64,000 nt of DNA from positions 5,040,501 through 5,104,500 of the forward strand of contig NZ_LT629771.1 of the NCBI RefSeq assembly GCF_900105175.1, given 5' to 3'. The stretch comes from Jiangella sp. DSM 45060. Its GTDB lineage: Bacteria; Actinomycetota; Actinomycetes; Jiangellales; Jiangellaceae. Shown here one piece after another: positions 8,862 through 17,656 of the stretch (position 1 is the stretch's first letter; each line of letters begins with the position of its first letter). The position numbers and the translations under genes were made by a program. The notes beneath the pieces were generated by a model. The model saw only the letters and a program-made list of their open reading frames with translations. It was not told the origin of the DNA and did no database searches.

Positions 8862-9449
8862 ATGCGGGCAGAGGTGTTGATGTACGACGGCATCGCCGAG
8901 ATGGACGCGCTGCTGACGTTCGACGTGCTGGCGCGCGCCCGGCTGATGGGCGTGGACGTGTCGCCGGTACTGGTGACCCCGGACGGGAGCCCGGAGGTGA
9001 CCGGCTGCTACGGGACGCGGTTCGGCGGGCTGGTCCGCTGGGACCCGTCCCGGGCCGACGCGCTGCTCGTCGCCGGTGGGTGGGACTTCGACGTGATCGA
9101 GGCCAGCTCGCTGCCGGCGCGGCTGCGCTCGTACAAGGAGCAGGCGGGGCCGCGGCTGCTGCTGGGCGGCATCGACTCGGGTGCGGTGCTGTTCGGCGCG
9201 GCCGGCCTCATCGACGGCCGCCCCGCGACGACCTACCGCTTCGACATGGAGTACCTCGCGACGTGGGCCGACGTGATCGACGCCCGCATCGTCGACGACG
9301 GCGACCTCGTGACGTCGGGCAGCGGCTGGCTGGCCGGGCTGGACCTCGGGCTCTACCTGGTGGCCGAGCGGCTGGGTGCGCCGCACGTGGCGGTGGAGAT
9401 CGAGGGCCGCATCGGCCACGACCGCCGCGGCACCGTCTGGCGCCGCTGA
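8862..9449 (+). CDS. DJ-1/PfpI family protein
   Basis: A 195-residue single-domain DJ-1/PfpI protein (RAEVLMYDGIAEMDALL at the N-terminus, ADALLVAGGWDF, then GGIDSGAVLFGAAGLIDGR at the nucleophile elbow). The usual catalytic cysteine position reads Asp-Ser (GIDSG), so classical glyoxalase or protease chemistry is doubtful and isonitrile-hydratase-like or non-catalytic roles are possible. The start at 8862 is chosen because homology begins there; 17 further upstream codons are open. It is divergent from the GlxA-like regulator, whose sensor domain is of the same fold, and is its most likely target. Confidence 0.85.
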   Translation: MRAEVLMYDGIAEMDALLTFDVLARARLMGVDVSPVLVTPDGSPEVTGCYGTRFGGLVRWDPSRADALLVAGGWDFDVIEASSLPARLRSYKEQAGPRLLLGGIDSGAVLFGAAGLIDGRPATTYRFDMEYLATWADVIDARIVDDGDLVTSGSGWLAGLDLGLYLVAERLGAPHVAVEIEGRIGHDRRGTVWRR

Positions 9450-9480
9450 CGCGGACCGCGCCAAGATCGCGTCGCAGCGG

Positions 9481-9486
9481 TACCGT
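9481..9486 (+). promoter_or_regulatory. -10 box of leaderless promoter for the cyclase gene
   Basis: TACCGT followed by CTGTCC and the ATG at 9493. This is the TAnnnT-N6-ATG arrangement expected of a leaderless transcript, and no ribosome binding site is present. Confidence 0.55.
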
Positions 9487-9492
9487 CTGTCC

Positions 9493-10263
9493 ATGTCCGT
9501 TCTGTCCGGCCTCATCGAGGCACTCGTGTCCGGTCGCGTCGAGATCGTCGACCTCACCGCGCCGCTGTCCGATCAGACGCCGATCCTGGAGCTGCCGCCG
9601 GAGTTCGGCCAGACCGCACGGTTCCAACTGGAGGAGATCAGCAGGTACGACGACCGCGGGCCGGCCTGGTACTGGAACAACTTCCGCACCGGCGAGCACA
9701 CAGGCACCCACTTCGACGCGCCCGCCCACTGGGTCACCGGCCAGGACCGGGCCGCCATCGACGCCGTGCCGCTGACGTCGTTCGTGGCGCCGGCCGTGGT
9801 GCTCGACGTGACGGCGGAGGTCGCCGCCGACCCCGACTTCCTCATCGAGATCGATCACCTCCGGGCGTTCGAGGCCGAGCACGGCGCGCTGCCCGACGGC
9901 GGCTGGCTGCTGTGCCGCACGGGCTGGTCCGCCCGCACCACGCAGGCGGAGATGATCAACAACACCGCCACCGGCCCGAGCAGCCCCGGCATGTCGGCCG
10001 AGTGCGCCCGCTGGGTGGCCGAGGAGTCGCCGCTGCAGGGCATCGGGGTCGAGACGGTGGGCACCGACGCGGGCGCCGCGCACTCGTTCGACCCCGCCTT
10101 CCCGTGCCACTCCTACCTGCTGGGCAACGGCAAGTACGGCCTGGCCCAGCTGCAGAACCTCGACCGCCTGCCGCCGACGGGGGCGGTGCTCGTCGCGGCG
10201 CCGCTGCGCATCGTCGGCGGCTCCGGATCGCCGGCCCGCGTGCTGGCGCTCACCGAGCGCTGA
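9493..10263 (+). CDS. cyclase family metal-dependent hydrolase
   Basis: A 256-residue protein of the cyclase / kynurenine formamidase-like family. It carries the signature HTGTHFDAPAHW (His-Gly-Thr-His-x-Asp-x-Pro-x-His), which ligates a divalent metal in this fold, and a C-terminal LPPTGAVLVAAPLRIVGGSG typical of the family. Such enzymes hydrolyse N-formylkynurenine or cyclic amides, lactones and similar bonds; the substrate here is not determined. It ends 7 bp before the ThDP enzyme gene on the same strand, so the two are probably one operon and may act on consecutive intermediates. Confidence 0.9.
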   Translation: MSVLSGLIEALVSGRVEIVDLTAPLSDQTPILELPPEFGQTARFQLEEISRYDDRGPAWYWNNFRTGEHTGTHFDAPAHWVTGQDRAAIDAVPLTSFVAPAVVLDVTAEVAADPDFLIEIDHLRAFEAEHGALPDGGWLLCRTGWSARTTQAEMINNTATGPSSPGMSAECARWVAEESPLQGIGVETVGTDAGAAHSFDPAFPCHSYLLGNGKYGLAQLQNLDRLPPTGAVLVAAPLRIVGGSGSPARVLALTER

Positions 10264-10270
10264 CGCCGCC

Positions 10271-11905
10271 GTGCTCGTCTCCGAGGCGGTCGGACGCGCT
10301 CTCGTCGGCGCCGGCATCGACCACGTCTTCGGCGTCGTCGGGTCCGGGAACTTCCACGTGACCGTCGCGATGTCGGCGGCCGGCGCCCGGTTCGTCGCGG
10401 CCCGGCACGAGGGCGGCGCCGCCACCATGGCCGACGCCTACGCGCGCACGTCGGACCGGCCGGCCGCGCTCAGCGTCCATCAGGGCTGCGGCCTGACGAA
10501 CGCGATGACGGGCATCACGGAGGCCGCGAAGTCGCGCACGCCGCTGGTCGTCGTCGCAGCCGAGGTGACCCAGCCGCGGTCGAACTTCTACGTCGACCAG
10601 GACGCCCTGGCCCGTGCGGTCGGGGCGGTGCCGCTGCGGATCACGTCCGCGCGGACCGCCGCCCAGGAGGCCGTCGAGGCGGTGCGCACGGCCGTGCACG
10701 AGCGCCGCACCGTCGTGCTCAACCTGCCGCTGGAGCTCCAGGCGCTCGACGCGGCGGACACCGAGCCGCCGCCGCTGCCGTCGCCGCCCGCACCGCCGCT
10801 CCCGTCCACCGCCGACGTCGCCCGGCTGACGGCGGCGCTCGAGGACGCCCGGCGGCCGGTGTTCGTGGCCGGGCGGGGCGGCCGGTCCGCGGCGGCGCGG
10901 ACGGCCCTCCTGGCGCTGGCCGAGCAGCACGGCGCACTGCTGGCGACGTCTGCCGTCGCGAAGGGGCTGTTCCACGACGAGCCGTGGTCGCTCGACGTCT
11001 CCGGCGGGTTCTCGTCGCCGCTCGCCGCCGAGCTGATCGCCGGCGCCGACCTCATCGTCGGGTGGGGCTGCGCGCTGAACATGTGGACCATGCGGCACGG
11101 CCGGCTGATCGCGCCCGGCACGACGGTCGTGCAGGTCGACGACACCCCGGAGGCCCTCGGCGCGCACCGTGAGCTCGACTTCGGCGTGCTCGGCGACGTC
11201 GGCGCGACGGCGCGGGCGCTGCGGGCCGCACCGGCCGGAGCCGCCCGCGGGTACCGGACGCCGGAGGTCGCGCAGCGGCTGGCCACGCAGCTGCGCTGGC
11301 GCGACGTCCCGTACGACGACCTCACCGGTGCCGGCCGCATCGACCCGCGCACCCTGACCATCGCGCTGGACGACCTGCTGCCCGCCGAGCGTGTCGTCGG
11401 CGTCGACTCGGGCAATTTCATGGGCTACCCGAGCATGTTCCTCTCCGTTCCCGACGAGCGCGGGTTCTGCTTCACTCAGGCCTTCCAGTCCATCGGCCTC
11501 GGCCTGTCGACGGCCATCGGCGCCGCGCTGGCCCAGCCGGACCGGCTGCCGGTGGCCGCCCTGGGCGACGGCGGCGCGCTGATGATGGCGGCCGAGCTCG
11601 ACACCGTGCGCCGCCTGCGGCTGCCGATGGTCGTCGTGGTCTACAACGACGACGCGTACGGCGCCGAGGTGCACCACTTCGCGCCCACGGGACGCGACCT
11701 CAGCTCGGTGACCTTCCCCGAGACCGACATCGCCGCCATCGCCCGCGGCTACGGCTTCACCGCGACGACCGTCCGCGGGCCCGACGACCTCGCCGGTGTG
11801 CGGCGGTGGCTCGACGGACCCCGCGACACCGCCCTGCTCGTCGACGCCAAGGTCGTGACCACCGAGCCGTCGTGGTGGCTGGAGGAGGCCTTCCGCGGCC
11901 ACTGA
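10271..11905 (+). CDS. thiamine-diphosphate-dependent enzyme (acetolactate synthase / benzoylformate decarboxylase-like)
   Basis: A 544-residue three-domain ThDP enzyme. The PYR domain has the activating glutamate in ARHEGGAATMADAYAR (Glu47). A middle domain follows. The PP domain has the GDG...ND diphosphate/Mg2+ motif (GDGGALMM near residue 431, VVYNDDAYG near 458). GTG start. It would decarboxylate a 2-keto acid and transfer or release the product. Linkage to the cyclase suggests a small catabolic operon. Assignment to acetolactate synthase proper is unlikely: no regulatory subunit gene follows. Confidence 0.88.
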   Translation: MLVSEAVGRALVGAGIDHVFGVVGSGNFHVTVAMSAAGARFVAARHEGGAATMADAYARTSDRPAALSVHQGCGLTNAMTGITEAAKSRTPLVVVAAEVTQPRSNFYVDQDALARAVGAVPLRITSARTAAQEAVEAVRTAVHERRTVVLNLPLELQALDAADTEPPPLPSPPAPPLPSTADVARLTAALEDARRPVFVAGRGGRSAAARTALLALAEQHGALLATSAVAKGLFHDEPWSLDVSGGFSSPLAAELIAGADLIVGWGCALNMWTMRHGRLIAPGTTVVQVDDTPEALGAHRELDFGVLGDVGATARALRAAPAGAARGYRTPEVAQRLATQLRWRDVPYDDLTGAGRIDPRTLTIALDDLLPAERVVGVDSGNFMGYPSMFLSVPDERGFCFTQAFQSIGLGLSTAIGAALAQPDRLPVAALGDGGALMMAAELDTVRRLRLPMVVVVYNDDAYGAEVHHFAPTGRDLSSVTFPETDIAAIARGYGFTATTVRGPDDLAGVRRWLDGPRDTALLVDAKVVTTEPSWWLEEAFRGH

Positions 11906-11910
11906 GCACC

Positions 11911-12831
11911 TCACGGCACGAGGACGATCTTGCCCCGGGTCCGGCCGGCCTCACTGCGGCGGTGGACGCTCGCCAGTTCGCGCTGCGGGACGACCTCGGC
12001 GACGTCCACGGCCAGCTCGCCTGCGTCGATGAGCCCGACGAGCTTGGCCAGCTGCTCGCGGTCGTTCCGGGTGACGAAGTGCACGGCGTCCGTGACGGGC
12101 AGCGGGGTGGCGATCGAGACCGCGACGCCGCCGGCGCGCAACCGGGTGGCCAGCGACGCTGCAGCGTCGGGCGGGATCGCCACGAGGTTGATCACGACGT
12201 CCAGTGAGTCCGGGACGGCCTGCGACGTGTAGTCGACGATCTGGTCCGCGCCTGCCGCGCGGACGGCGTCGGCGCTGCGTGCGCTGGCGGTCGCGATCAC
12301 GTGCGCGCCGGCCGACTTCGCCAGCTGGACGGCGAATCCGCCGACCCCGCCGCCTGCCCCGTTGATGAGGACCCGCTGACCCGGGCGCACGTTCGCGTGG
12401 TCGCATACCGCCTGCCAGGCCGTCAGTCCGGCGACGGGGAGCGCCGCCGCGTCGGTGAGCGGGACGGTCCGTGGCGCCTCGACGATCACGTCGGCCGGTG
12501 CTGCAGCGTACTGAGCGGCCGCACCTCCGGCGTCGACGCGGGCGATCACCCGGTCGCCGGGCGACCAGCCGCCGACGTCGTCGCCGACGCCGACGATCGT
12601 GCCCGCGACATCCCAGCCGAACGTGTAGGGCAGGGTCAGCGGGAACACGTCGCGCACCCGGCCGGACCTGATGGCGGTCTCGGTCGGGTTGAACGCGCTC
12701 GCGGCGACCTGGACGAGCACCTCGTCGCGGCCAGGAGCGGGCACCGGCACGGTCTCGTAGCGGATGGCGCCGGGTTCGCCGTAGTGGTGGATGCGTGCGG
12801 CACGCATCGTTGCGGGGACGGTGGACGCCAT
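11911..12831 (-). CDS. zinc-free medium-chain NADP oxidoreductase (quinone reductase-like)
   Basis: A 306-residue MDR-superfamily enzyme. The N-terminal GroES-like fold starts MRAARIHHYGEPGAIRYE. The Rossmann motif is GAGGGVGGFAVQLAKSAGAHVIA near residue 155. No catalytic zinc cysteine set is seen, which fits the quinone oxidoreductase or enoyl reductase branch rather than alcohol dehydrogenases. It faces the ThDP gene tail-to-tail with 5 bp between stops and is divergent from the AraC regulator at 12949, which probably controls it. A second in-frame ATG lies 8 codons downstream. Confidence 0.9.
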   Translation of the reverse strand: MASTVPATMRAARIHHYGEPGAIRYETVPVPAPGRDEVLVQVAASAFNPTETAIRSGRVRDVFPLTLPYTFGWDVAGTIVGVGDDVGGWSPGDRVIARVDAGGAAAQYAAAPADVIVEAPRTVPLTDAAALPVAGLTAWQAVCDHANVRPGQRVLINGAGGGVGGFAVQLAKSAGAHVIATASARSADAVRAAGADQIVDYTSQAVPDSLDVVINLVAIPPDAAASLATRLRAGGVAVSIATPLPVTDAVHFVTRNDREQLAKLVGLIDAGELAVDVAEVVPQRELASVHRRSEAGRTRGKIVLVP

Positions 12832-12936
12832 GGGGTCGACTCCAGTCAGGCGGGTTCGCGATGGTGTCGACGCTAGGCGCGGCGGTTGAGACTCTCCATG
12901 CCTCCAGCGCGCTACTTTCTACGCGTGCGTCTCAGC

Positions 12937-12942
12937 TAGAGT
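12937..12942 (+). promoter_or_regulatory. -10 box of leaderless promoter for the AraC gene
   Basis: TAGAGT, then GCAACG, then the GTG at 12949. It lies in the 117-bp divergent region shared with the oxidoreductase gene. Confidence 0.55.
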
Positions 12943-12948
12943 GCAACG

Positions 12949-13902
12949 GTGGATGTCCTGGGCGACGTCATCATGAGCGCCCGCGTCGGGCGGCCCCGGT
13001 CGGCGCGCGTGAGCTGGCACGCCCCGTGGGGCCAGCGGTTCCCGTCGGTGCCTGGGTCCGCGGCGTTCCAGGTGCTCCTGCGGGGCTCGGGCTGGCTGAT
13101 CCGTCCCGAGGCCGAAGCCATCCCGCTCGGCGCCGGTGATGTGGTCTTCTCCCCGAACGGCCAGGGCTACGGCATGGCAAGCGATCCGTCGGCACCGCTG
13201 GCCGAGCCGCGGTTCGACCCCCAGCACGTCGCCGACCTCGTCGTCACCGACGCCGTCGGCGACCGGGGCCCTGTCACCGTCACGTTGTCCGGCGGCTACC
13301 AGCTCGACCCCGTGCGCACCCACCCGATGCTCCGCGACCTGCCGGACGTGATCGTCATTCCGTCCCGGGCGGGGCGGCACCCGGAACTGCGGGCGGCGAT
13401 CGACCTGCTCGGGGCCGAGGTCGACGACCCCAGGCCGGGGTCGGTCGCCGTGGTCCCCGGCCTCCTCGACGTCCTGCTGGTGTACGTGCTCCGCGCCTGG
13501 CTCGCCGAGACTCCCGCCCACACGTCCGGCTGGGCGGCGGCCTTGACCGACCCGGGGATCAGCGATGCGCTGCGGGCGCTGCACGAGCAGCCCGCCCATC
13601 CGTGGACCGTGCGAGACCTCGCCGCCCGCGCCCGGATGTCGCGTGCGACCTTCGCCCGCCGATTCACCCAGCTGATCGGGCAGCCGCCACTGCGCTACCT
13701 GACCTGGTGGCGCTTGACCACGGCCGCGCACCTGCTCCGCGACACCGACGACTCGTTGGAACGCATCGCGCGTCGCGTCGGGTACTCGTCGGAGTTCGCC
13801 TTCGCCGCCGCCTTCAAACGCCAGCACGCGGTGCCGCCCGGCCGCTACCGCCGCCGAAGCCGGATCGCCCACCACGGCGCCGGCGCCCCGACCCGCCAAT
13901 GA
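12949..13902 (+). CDS. AraC family regulator with cupin-type N-terminal domain
   Basis: A 317-residue regulator. The N-terminal about 180 residues resemble the cupin_6 effector domain of AraC proteins that control oxidoreductases (WLIRPEAEAIPLGAGDVVFSPNG). The C-terminal double HTH has WTVRDLAARARMSRATFARRF and LERIARRVGYSSEFAFAAAF. GTG start with a leaderless-type -10. Divergent arrangement with the MDR oxidoreductase fits the common pairing of these two families and suggests that it activates that gene in response to a small electrophile or its own product. It is followed by a hairpin terminator. Confidence 0.92.
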   Translation: MDVLGDVIMSARVGRPRSARVSWHAPWGQRFPSVPGSAAFQVLLRGSGWLIRPEAEAIPLGAGDVVFSPNGQGYGMASDPSAPLAEPRFDPQHVADLVVTDAVGDRGPVTVTLSGGYQLDPVRTHPMLRDLPDVIVIPSRAGRHPELRAAIDLLGAEVDDPRPGSVAVVPGLLDVLLVYVLRAWLAETPAHTSGWAAALTDPGISDALRALHEQPAHPWTVRDLAARARMSRATFARRFTQLIGQPPLRYLTWWRLTTAAHLLRDTDDSLERIARRVGYSSEFAFAAAFKRQHAVPPGRYRRRSRIAHHGAGAPTRQ

Positions 13903-13904
13903 CG

Positions 13905-13935
13905 AATGGCCCGGACCTCTGGGGTCCGGGCCATT
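13905..13935. terminator. hairpin terminator shared by AraC gene and tRNA-fMet
   Basis: A perfect 13-bp inverted repeat, AATGGCCCGGACC and GGTCCGGGCCATT, separated by 5 nt. It lies 3 nt after the AraC stop codon and 4 nt past the 3' end of the tRNA on the other strand, so it can terminate both convergent transcripts. U-tracts are short (ATT/ATTC). Confidence 0.75.
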
Positions 13936-13939
13936 CAGG

Positions 13940-14016
13940 TGGTAGCGGGGGCAGGATTTGAACCTGCGGCCTCTGGGTTATGAGCCCAGCGAGCTACCGA
14001 GCTGCTCCACCCCGCG
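13940..14016 (-). tRNA. initiator tRNA-Met (CAT)
   Basis: A 77-nt cloverleaf including an encoded CCA (13940-13942). The anticodon CAT sits at 13980-13982. The 5' end CGCGGGG faces CCCCGCTA, leaving the C1-A72 mismatch typical of initiator tRNAs. The anticodon stem has three G-C pairs (CTGGG CTCATAA CCCAG). The D-loop contains AGCTCGGTAGCTC, and the T-arm is CGCAGGTTCAAATCCTGC. These marks identify fMet rather than elongator Met or Ile2. Confidence 0.95.
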
Positions 14017-14109
14017 TCGCTGAAATGAAGTCTACGCGATCGTCTGCGGTGCGCCAAATCGCGAGGACGGCCGCGTCGGGTGTCAGTGGCCGGCGCGAGA
14101 ATGTGCGCC

Positions 14110-14604
14110 ATGACGGACTTCCAGGTGCGCCCCGCCCGCCCCGACGACCGCCCCGCCGTCGCCGCACTCACGGTGGCGGCCTACGACGCCGACGGGTTCC
14201 TGGACGGCGACGAGGAGTACGCCGACGAACTGTCCGACATCGAGCACCGGTCGGTGCAGGCCACGCTGCTGGTGGCGGCCGACGACGACGGCACCGTGCT
14301 GGGGGCGGTCACGTTCTGCCGTCCGCCCAGCCCATACGTCGAGGTGGCACGTCCGGGCGAAGCGGAGTTCCGCATGCTCGCCGTCGATCCCTCGGCACGT
14401 GGCCGCGGCGTCGGCACGGCGCTGGTGCAGCGCTGCCTCGACCTCGCCCGCGAGCACGGCGACCACACGCTGGTGCTGTCGTCACTGCCGACCATGCTCA
14501 CCGCGCACCGGCTGTACGAGCGGCTCGGCTTCGTCCGGACGCCGCGGCGCGACCACGAGCCGCTGCCGGGCTTCCGGCTGATCGCCTACCAGCGCGCCGT
14601 CTGA
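14110..14604 (+). CDS. GNAT family N-acetyltransferase
   Basis: A 164-residue GCN5-related acetyltransferase that moves acetyl from acetyl-CoA to an amine. The acetyl-CoA motif A is FRMLAVDPSARGRGVGTALVQRC (residues about 85-107, with the R/Q-x-x-G-x-G/A core RGRGVG), followed by the motif B segment LYERLGF. The start at 14110 begins the homologous MTDFQVRPARPDD; two further ATGs lie upstream. Substrate unknown. It converges on the UPF0182 gene across a hairpin. Confidence 0.88.
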   Translation: MTDFQVRPARPDDRPAVAALTVAAYDADGFLDGDEEYADELSDIEHRSVQATLLVAADDDGTVLGAVTFCRPPSPYVEVARPGEAEFRMLAVDPSARGRGVGTALVQRCLDLAREHGDHTLVLSSLPTMLTAHRLYERLGFVRTPRRDHEPLPGFRLIAYQRAV

Positions 14605-14613
14605 GCCGCACGC

Positions 14614-14654
14614 GGCCGGAGCCGCCACCCGAGGTACGGGTGACGGCTCCGGCC
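14614..14654. terminator. bidirectional hairpin between GNAT and UPF0182 genes
   Basis: Arms 14614-14631 and 14637-14654 (GGCCGGAGCCG / CGGCTCCGGCC plus CACCCG / CGGGTG, one internal mismatch) around the 5-nt loop AGGTA. It lies 10 nt past the GNAT stop and 9 nt past the UPF0182 stop. No long U-tract is seen, as is common in high-GC actinobacteria. Confidence 0.7.
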
Positions 14655-14662
14655 GGGTGGCG

Positions 14663-17626
14663 TTACTGCCCCGGCGTGGCCCCGGGGGTGGCGCCGCCGG
14701 CGCCCTCGCCGCCGGTGAGCGCCTCGGCCGCCGCGATGGCCGCGTCGAGCCGCTCGAGCGCCGCGCCGTACTCGGCCCAGTTGCCGGCGGCCTGCGCGTC
14801 GCGGGCCTCCTGCCACGCGACCCGGATGGCCTCGAGCGCCGCCGTGAGGTCGGCCGGCTGTTCCGTGGTGGGCGGCGGCGTCGTCTCGGTGTCGGGCGGC
14901 GGGGTGGTCTCGCCTTCGGTCGGCGGCTCCTCCACCACCGGCGGCTCTTCGGTACCGGCGCCGGCGTTGCCCTCGAAGATCTGGTCGAGCGCGCCCTGCA
15001 GGGTGTCGTCGAAGCCGATGCTGTCGCCGAACTGCACCAGGACGCGGCGCAGCAGCGGGTAGGCGGCCTCGCCGGTGGCCCGGGCGACGTAGACCGGCTG
15101 GACGTACAGCAGGCCGCCGCCGACCGGCAGCGTCAGCAGGTTGCCCAGCTGGGTCTCGGCGTCACCGGAACGCAGCAGCGTCAGCTGCTGGGCGACGTCG
15201 GCGTTGGACTCGAAGTCGTTGGCGACCTGGCCCGGACCGTCGATCTGCGTGTTGCTGGGCAGTCTCAGGATCTGCAACTGCCCGTAGTCGTCGCTGCGGG
15301 CGTCGGCGTTGACCGCCATGAACGCGGCCAGGTTCGGCCGTCCTCGCGGTGTGTACGTGGTCGTCAGCGAGAAGATCGGCGCGTCGGTGTCGGGCAGCTG
15401 GATGGTCTGGTAGTACGGCGGCTGCTTGACGTCGACGTTCGACGACGGGTCGGCCGGCACCACCCAGCGGTCCTGGCCGCCGTAGAACGTCGAGGCCTCG
15501 GTGACGTGGTACTGCTCGAGCATGTTGCGCTGCAGCTTGAACAGGTCCTCGGGGTAGCGCAGGTGGTCGAGCAGCGGCGTCGGGATCTCGGAGCGCGGCT
15601 GCACGGAGTCGGGGAACGCGTTCATCCACGCCTGCAGGACCGGGTCGTCCTCGTCCCACGCGTACAGCGTGACGGTGCCGTCGTAGGCGTCGACCGTGGC
15701 CTTCACGGAGTTGCGGACGTAGTTGATGAAGTCGTCGGGCTGGGCGGCCAGCGCCGGACGGGCCGTCCGCGAGTCGCTGGTGGCCTCGCTCAGCGACACC
15801 CGCTGGCTGTACGGCAGCGAGTTCAGCGTCGTGTAACCGTCGAGCACCCAGACGACGCGGCCGTCGACGACCGACGGGAACGGGTTGGCGTCGACCGTGA
15901 GCCACGGCGCGACCTTCTCGACCCGGTCGCGCGGGTTGCGTTCGTACAGCAGCCGCGACTCGGAGTTGAGGCGGTCGGACAGCAGGAAGTTGGCCTCCTG
16001 GAACCGCGTGGCGTAGAGCAGCCGGTTCCAGAACGAGCCGATGGGGACGCCGCCCTCACCGGTGTAGGTGTTGCGCCGCTCGCTGCCGGTCTCGGGGTCT
16101 TCCGGGATGTCGTACTCGACCGGGTCGGTGCCCTCGGGCGCGCCGACGATGGAGTAGCTGGGCGAGTTCTCGCCGAAGTAGATGCGCGGCTCGTACTCGC
16201 CGAGCACACCCTGCGTGGGGATGTCCTCCTCGGCGAAGTTCGGCGACCCGTCGCCCTCGCGGGTGTTGCCGTACGCGGCGACGACGCCGAAGCCGTGGGT
16301 GTAGACGGTGTGCTCGTTGATCCAGTTGCGCTGCTCGGCCGGGATGCCGTCGGAGTCGACCTCACGGACGGCGACCACCATGTCCTGCTCGGCCACCACG
16401 CCGTCCTCGCCCTCGACCGTGTAGCGGTCGACGTCGAGCGGGTCGCTGAACGTGTAGAAGCCGCGGACCTGCTGCAGCTGCTGGAAGGCCGGCGGGATGA
16501 CGCTGGGGTCCATCAGCCGGATGCCGGGGATGGTCGCGGAGTCCTGCGCCAGCTGGCCCTCCTGGACCGACGTGGTGGCGCGGTACTCCTCGGTCTGGAC
16601 GTCCTGGATGCCGTAGGCGTTGCGCGTGGCCTCGATGTTGCGGCTGATGTACGGCGCCTCGCGGCTGGCCTCGCTCGGCCGGACCTGGAACTGCTGGACC
16701 AGGAACGGCCACAGCCCGCCGAGCAGGACCGCCGACAGCACCAGCAGGCCCAGCCCGATGCCGGGCAGCGTCCAGTTGCGCTGCCAGACGTTGACGAAGA
16801 ACAGGATGGCGCAGATGGTCGCGACGAAGATCAGGATGGTCTTGGCCGGCAGCACCGCGTTGATGTCGGTGTACGAGCCACCCGTGAAGCGGTCGTTGTC
16901 CTGCATGACCAGCGCGTACCGGTCGAGCCAGTACGCCACGGCCTTGAGCAGGACGAACAGGCCGATCAGGACGGACAGGTGGGCCGTGGTGGCGGGGCTG
17001 ACCTTCTGCCCGGCGGTCTGCAGCCGGATGCCGCCGTAGACGTAATGGGTGATGGCGGCGACGACCAGGCCCAGCACGACGACGGCGAACCCGAAGCTGA
17101 CGAGGTAGCGCCACCACGGGTAGTCGAAGGCGAAGAAGCCGAGGTCGAGGCCGAACTGGGCGTCCTCCTGGCCGAACTCGCCGCCGTTGCGCCACAACAG
17201 GAAGGTCTGCCACTGCCCGGCGGCGCTGGCGCCGGCCATGATCGCGAGCAGGATGGCGGCCGCCGTCAGCACCCAGGTACGGACCGGGTCGATGGCGTCG
17301 CGGTAGCGGTCGAGGCTCTGCTGCTCGACGCTCATCGGCCGGTACCGCGGCCGGACGCGGTAGGCGACCATGCCGTTGACGACGACCGACGCGGCCATGA
17401 GCAGTCCGAAGACCAGGAACAACCCGATCCGCGTGACCAGCTGTGTCGTGAACACCTGGGTGAAGTCGACCGACTGGTACCACAGTCTGTCGGTCCAGAA
17501 CGTCACGACGAGCACGTACGCGGCAATGAGAACGCCGAGCACGATGAGCGTGGGCAGTAGAGCGCGCGACCGTCGTTGGGGCGCGCCGCGGAACGGTCCG
17601 GCGGGTCGGGGCATGTCCTGGCTCAC
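14663..17626 (-). CDS. UPF0182 family (COG1615) membrane protein
   Basis: A 987-residue integral membrane protein. Seven hydrophobic spans occupy about the first 310 residues (for example LLPTLIVLGVLIAAYVLVV, IGLFLVFGLLMAASVVVNG, TWVLTAAAILLAIMAGA), with conserved LWYQSVDF after helix 1. A large extracytoplasmic domain follows, with SIVGAPEGTDPVEYD and YATRFQEANFLLSD. The C-terminus is a Pro/Thr/Glu tail of about 100 residues. Function unknown; the family is near universal in actinobacteria. In M. tuberculosis the homologue sits next to the Lon-like PDZ protease, as here. Start GTG at 17626 (ATG four codons on is an alternative). A perfect palindrome covers its predicted -35. Confidence 0.93.
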   Translation of the reverse strand: MSQDMPRPAGPFRGAPQRRSRALLPTLIVLGVLIAAYVLVVTFWTDRLWYQSVDFTQVFTTQLVTRIGLFLVFGLLMAASVVVNGMVAYRVRPRYRPMSVEQQSLDRYRDAIDPVRTWVLTAAAILLAIMAGASAAGQWQTFLLWRNGGEFGQEDAQFGLDLGFFAFDYPWWRYLVSFGFAVVVLGLVVAAITHYVYGGIRLQTAGQKVSPATTAHLSVLIGLFVLLKAVAYWLDRYALVMQDNDRFTGGSYTDINAVLPAKTILIFVATICAILFFVNVWQRNWTLPGIGLGLLVLSAVLLGGLWPFLVQQFQVRPSEASREAPYISRNIEATRNAYGIQDVQTEEYRATTSVQEGQLAQDSATIPGIRLMDPSVIPPAFQQLQQVRGFYTFSDPLDVDRYTVEGEDGVVAEQDMVVAVREVDSDGIPAEQRNWINEHTVYTHGFGVVAAYGNTREGDGSPNFAEEDIPTQGVLGEYEPRIYFGENSPSYSIVGAPEGTDPVEYDIPEDPETGSERRNTYTGEGGVPIGSFWNRLLYATRFQEANFLLSDRLNSESRLLYERNPRDRVEKVAPWLTVDANPFPSVVDGRVVWVLDGYTTLNSLPYSQRVSLSEATSDSRTARPALAAQPDDFINYVRNSVKATVDAYDGTVTLYAWDEDDPVLQAWMNAFPDSVQPRSEIPTPLLDHLRYPEDLFKLQRNMLEQYHVTEASTFYGGQDRWVVPADPSSNVDVKQPPYYQTIQLPDTDAPIFSLTTTYTPRGRPNLAAFMAVNADARSDDYGQLQILRLPSNTQIDGPGQVANDFESNADVAQQLTLLRSGDAETQLGNLLTLPVGGGLLYVQPVYVARATGEAAYPLLRRVLVQFGDSIGFDDTLQGALDQIFEGNAGAGTEEPPVVEEPPTEGETTPPPDTETTPPPTTEQPADLTAALEAIRVAWQEARDAQAAGNWAEYGAALERLDAAIAAAEALTGGEGAGGATPGATPGQ

Positions 17627-17633
17627 CCCTGCA

Positions 17634-17639
17634 AAACTA
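17634..17639 (-). promoter_or_regulatory. -10 box before UPF0182 gene
   Basis: TAGTTT on the minus strand, 7 nt before the GTG at 17626, consistent with a leaderless transcript. The predicted -35 position falls inside the palindrome at 17657-17677. Confidence 0.55.
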
Positions 17640-17656
17640 TCTCACTGGTCCGTACG

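Noticed and set aside
5280-9557. A single 1425-codon frame joining the LuxR-type gene with upstream sequence
   Set aside because: The first 580 codons are out of frame with the GlxA-like and DJ-1 genes and low in complexity. The GTG at 7814 with a GTGA overlap and the P-loop 37 residues later mark the true start.
14657-17560. Long open frame on the plus strand (967 codons) opposite the UPF0182 gene
   Set aside because: A GC-skewed antisense shadow: the minus-strand frame has clear membrane spans and family motifs, while the plus-strand product is Gly/Arg/Val-rich without any domain.
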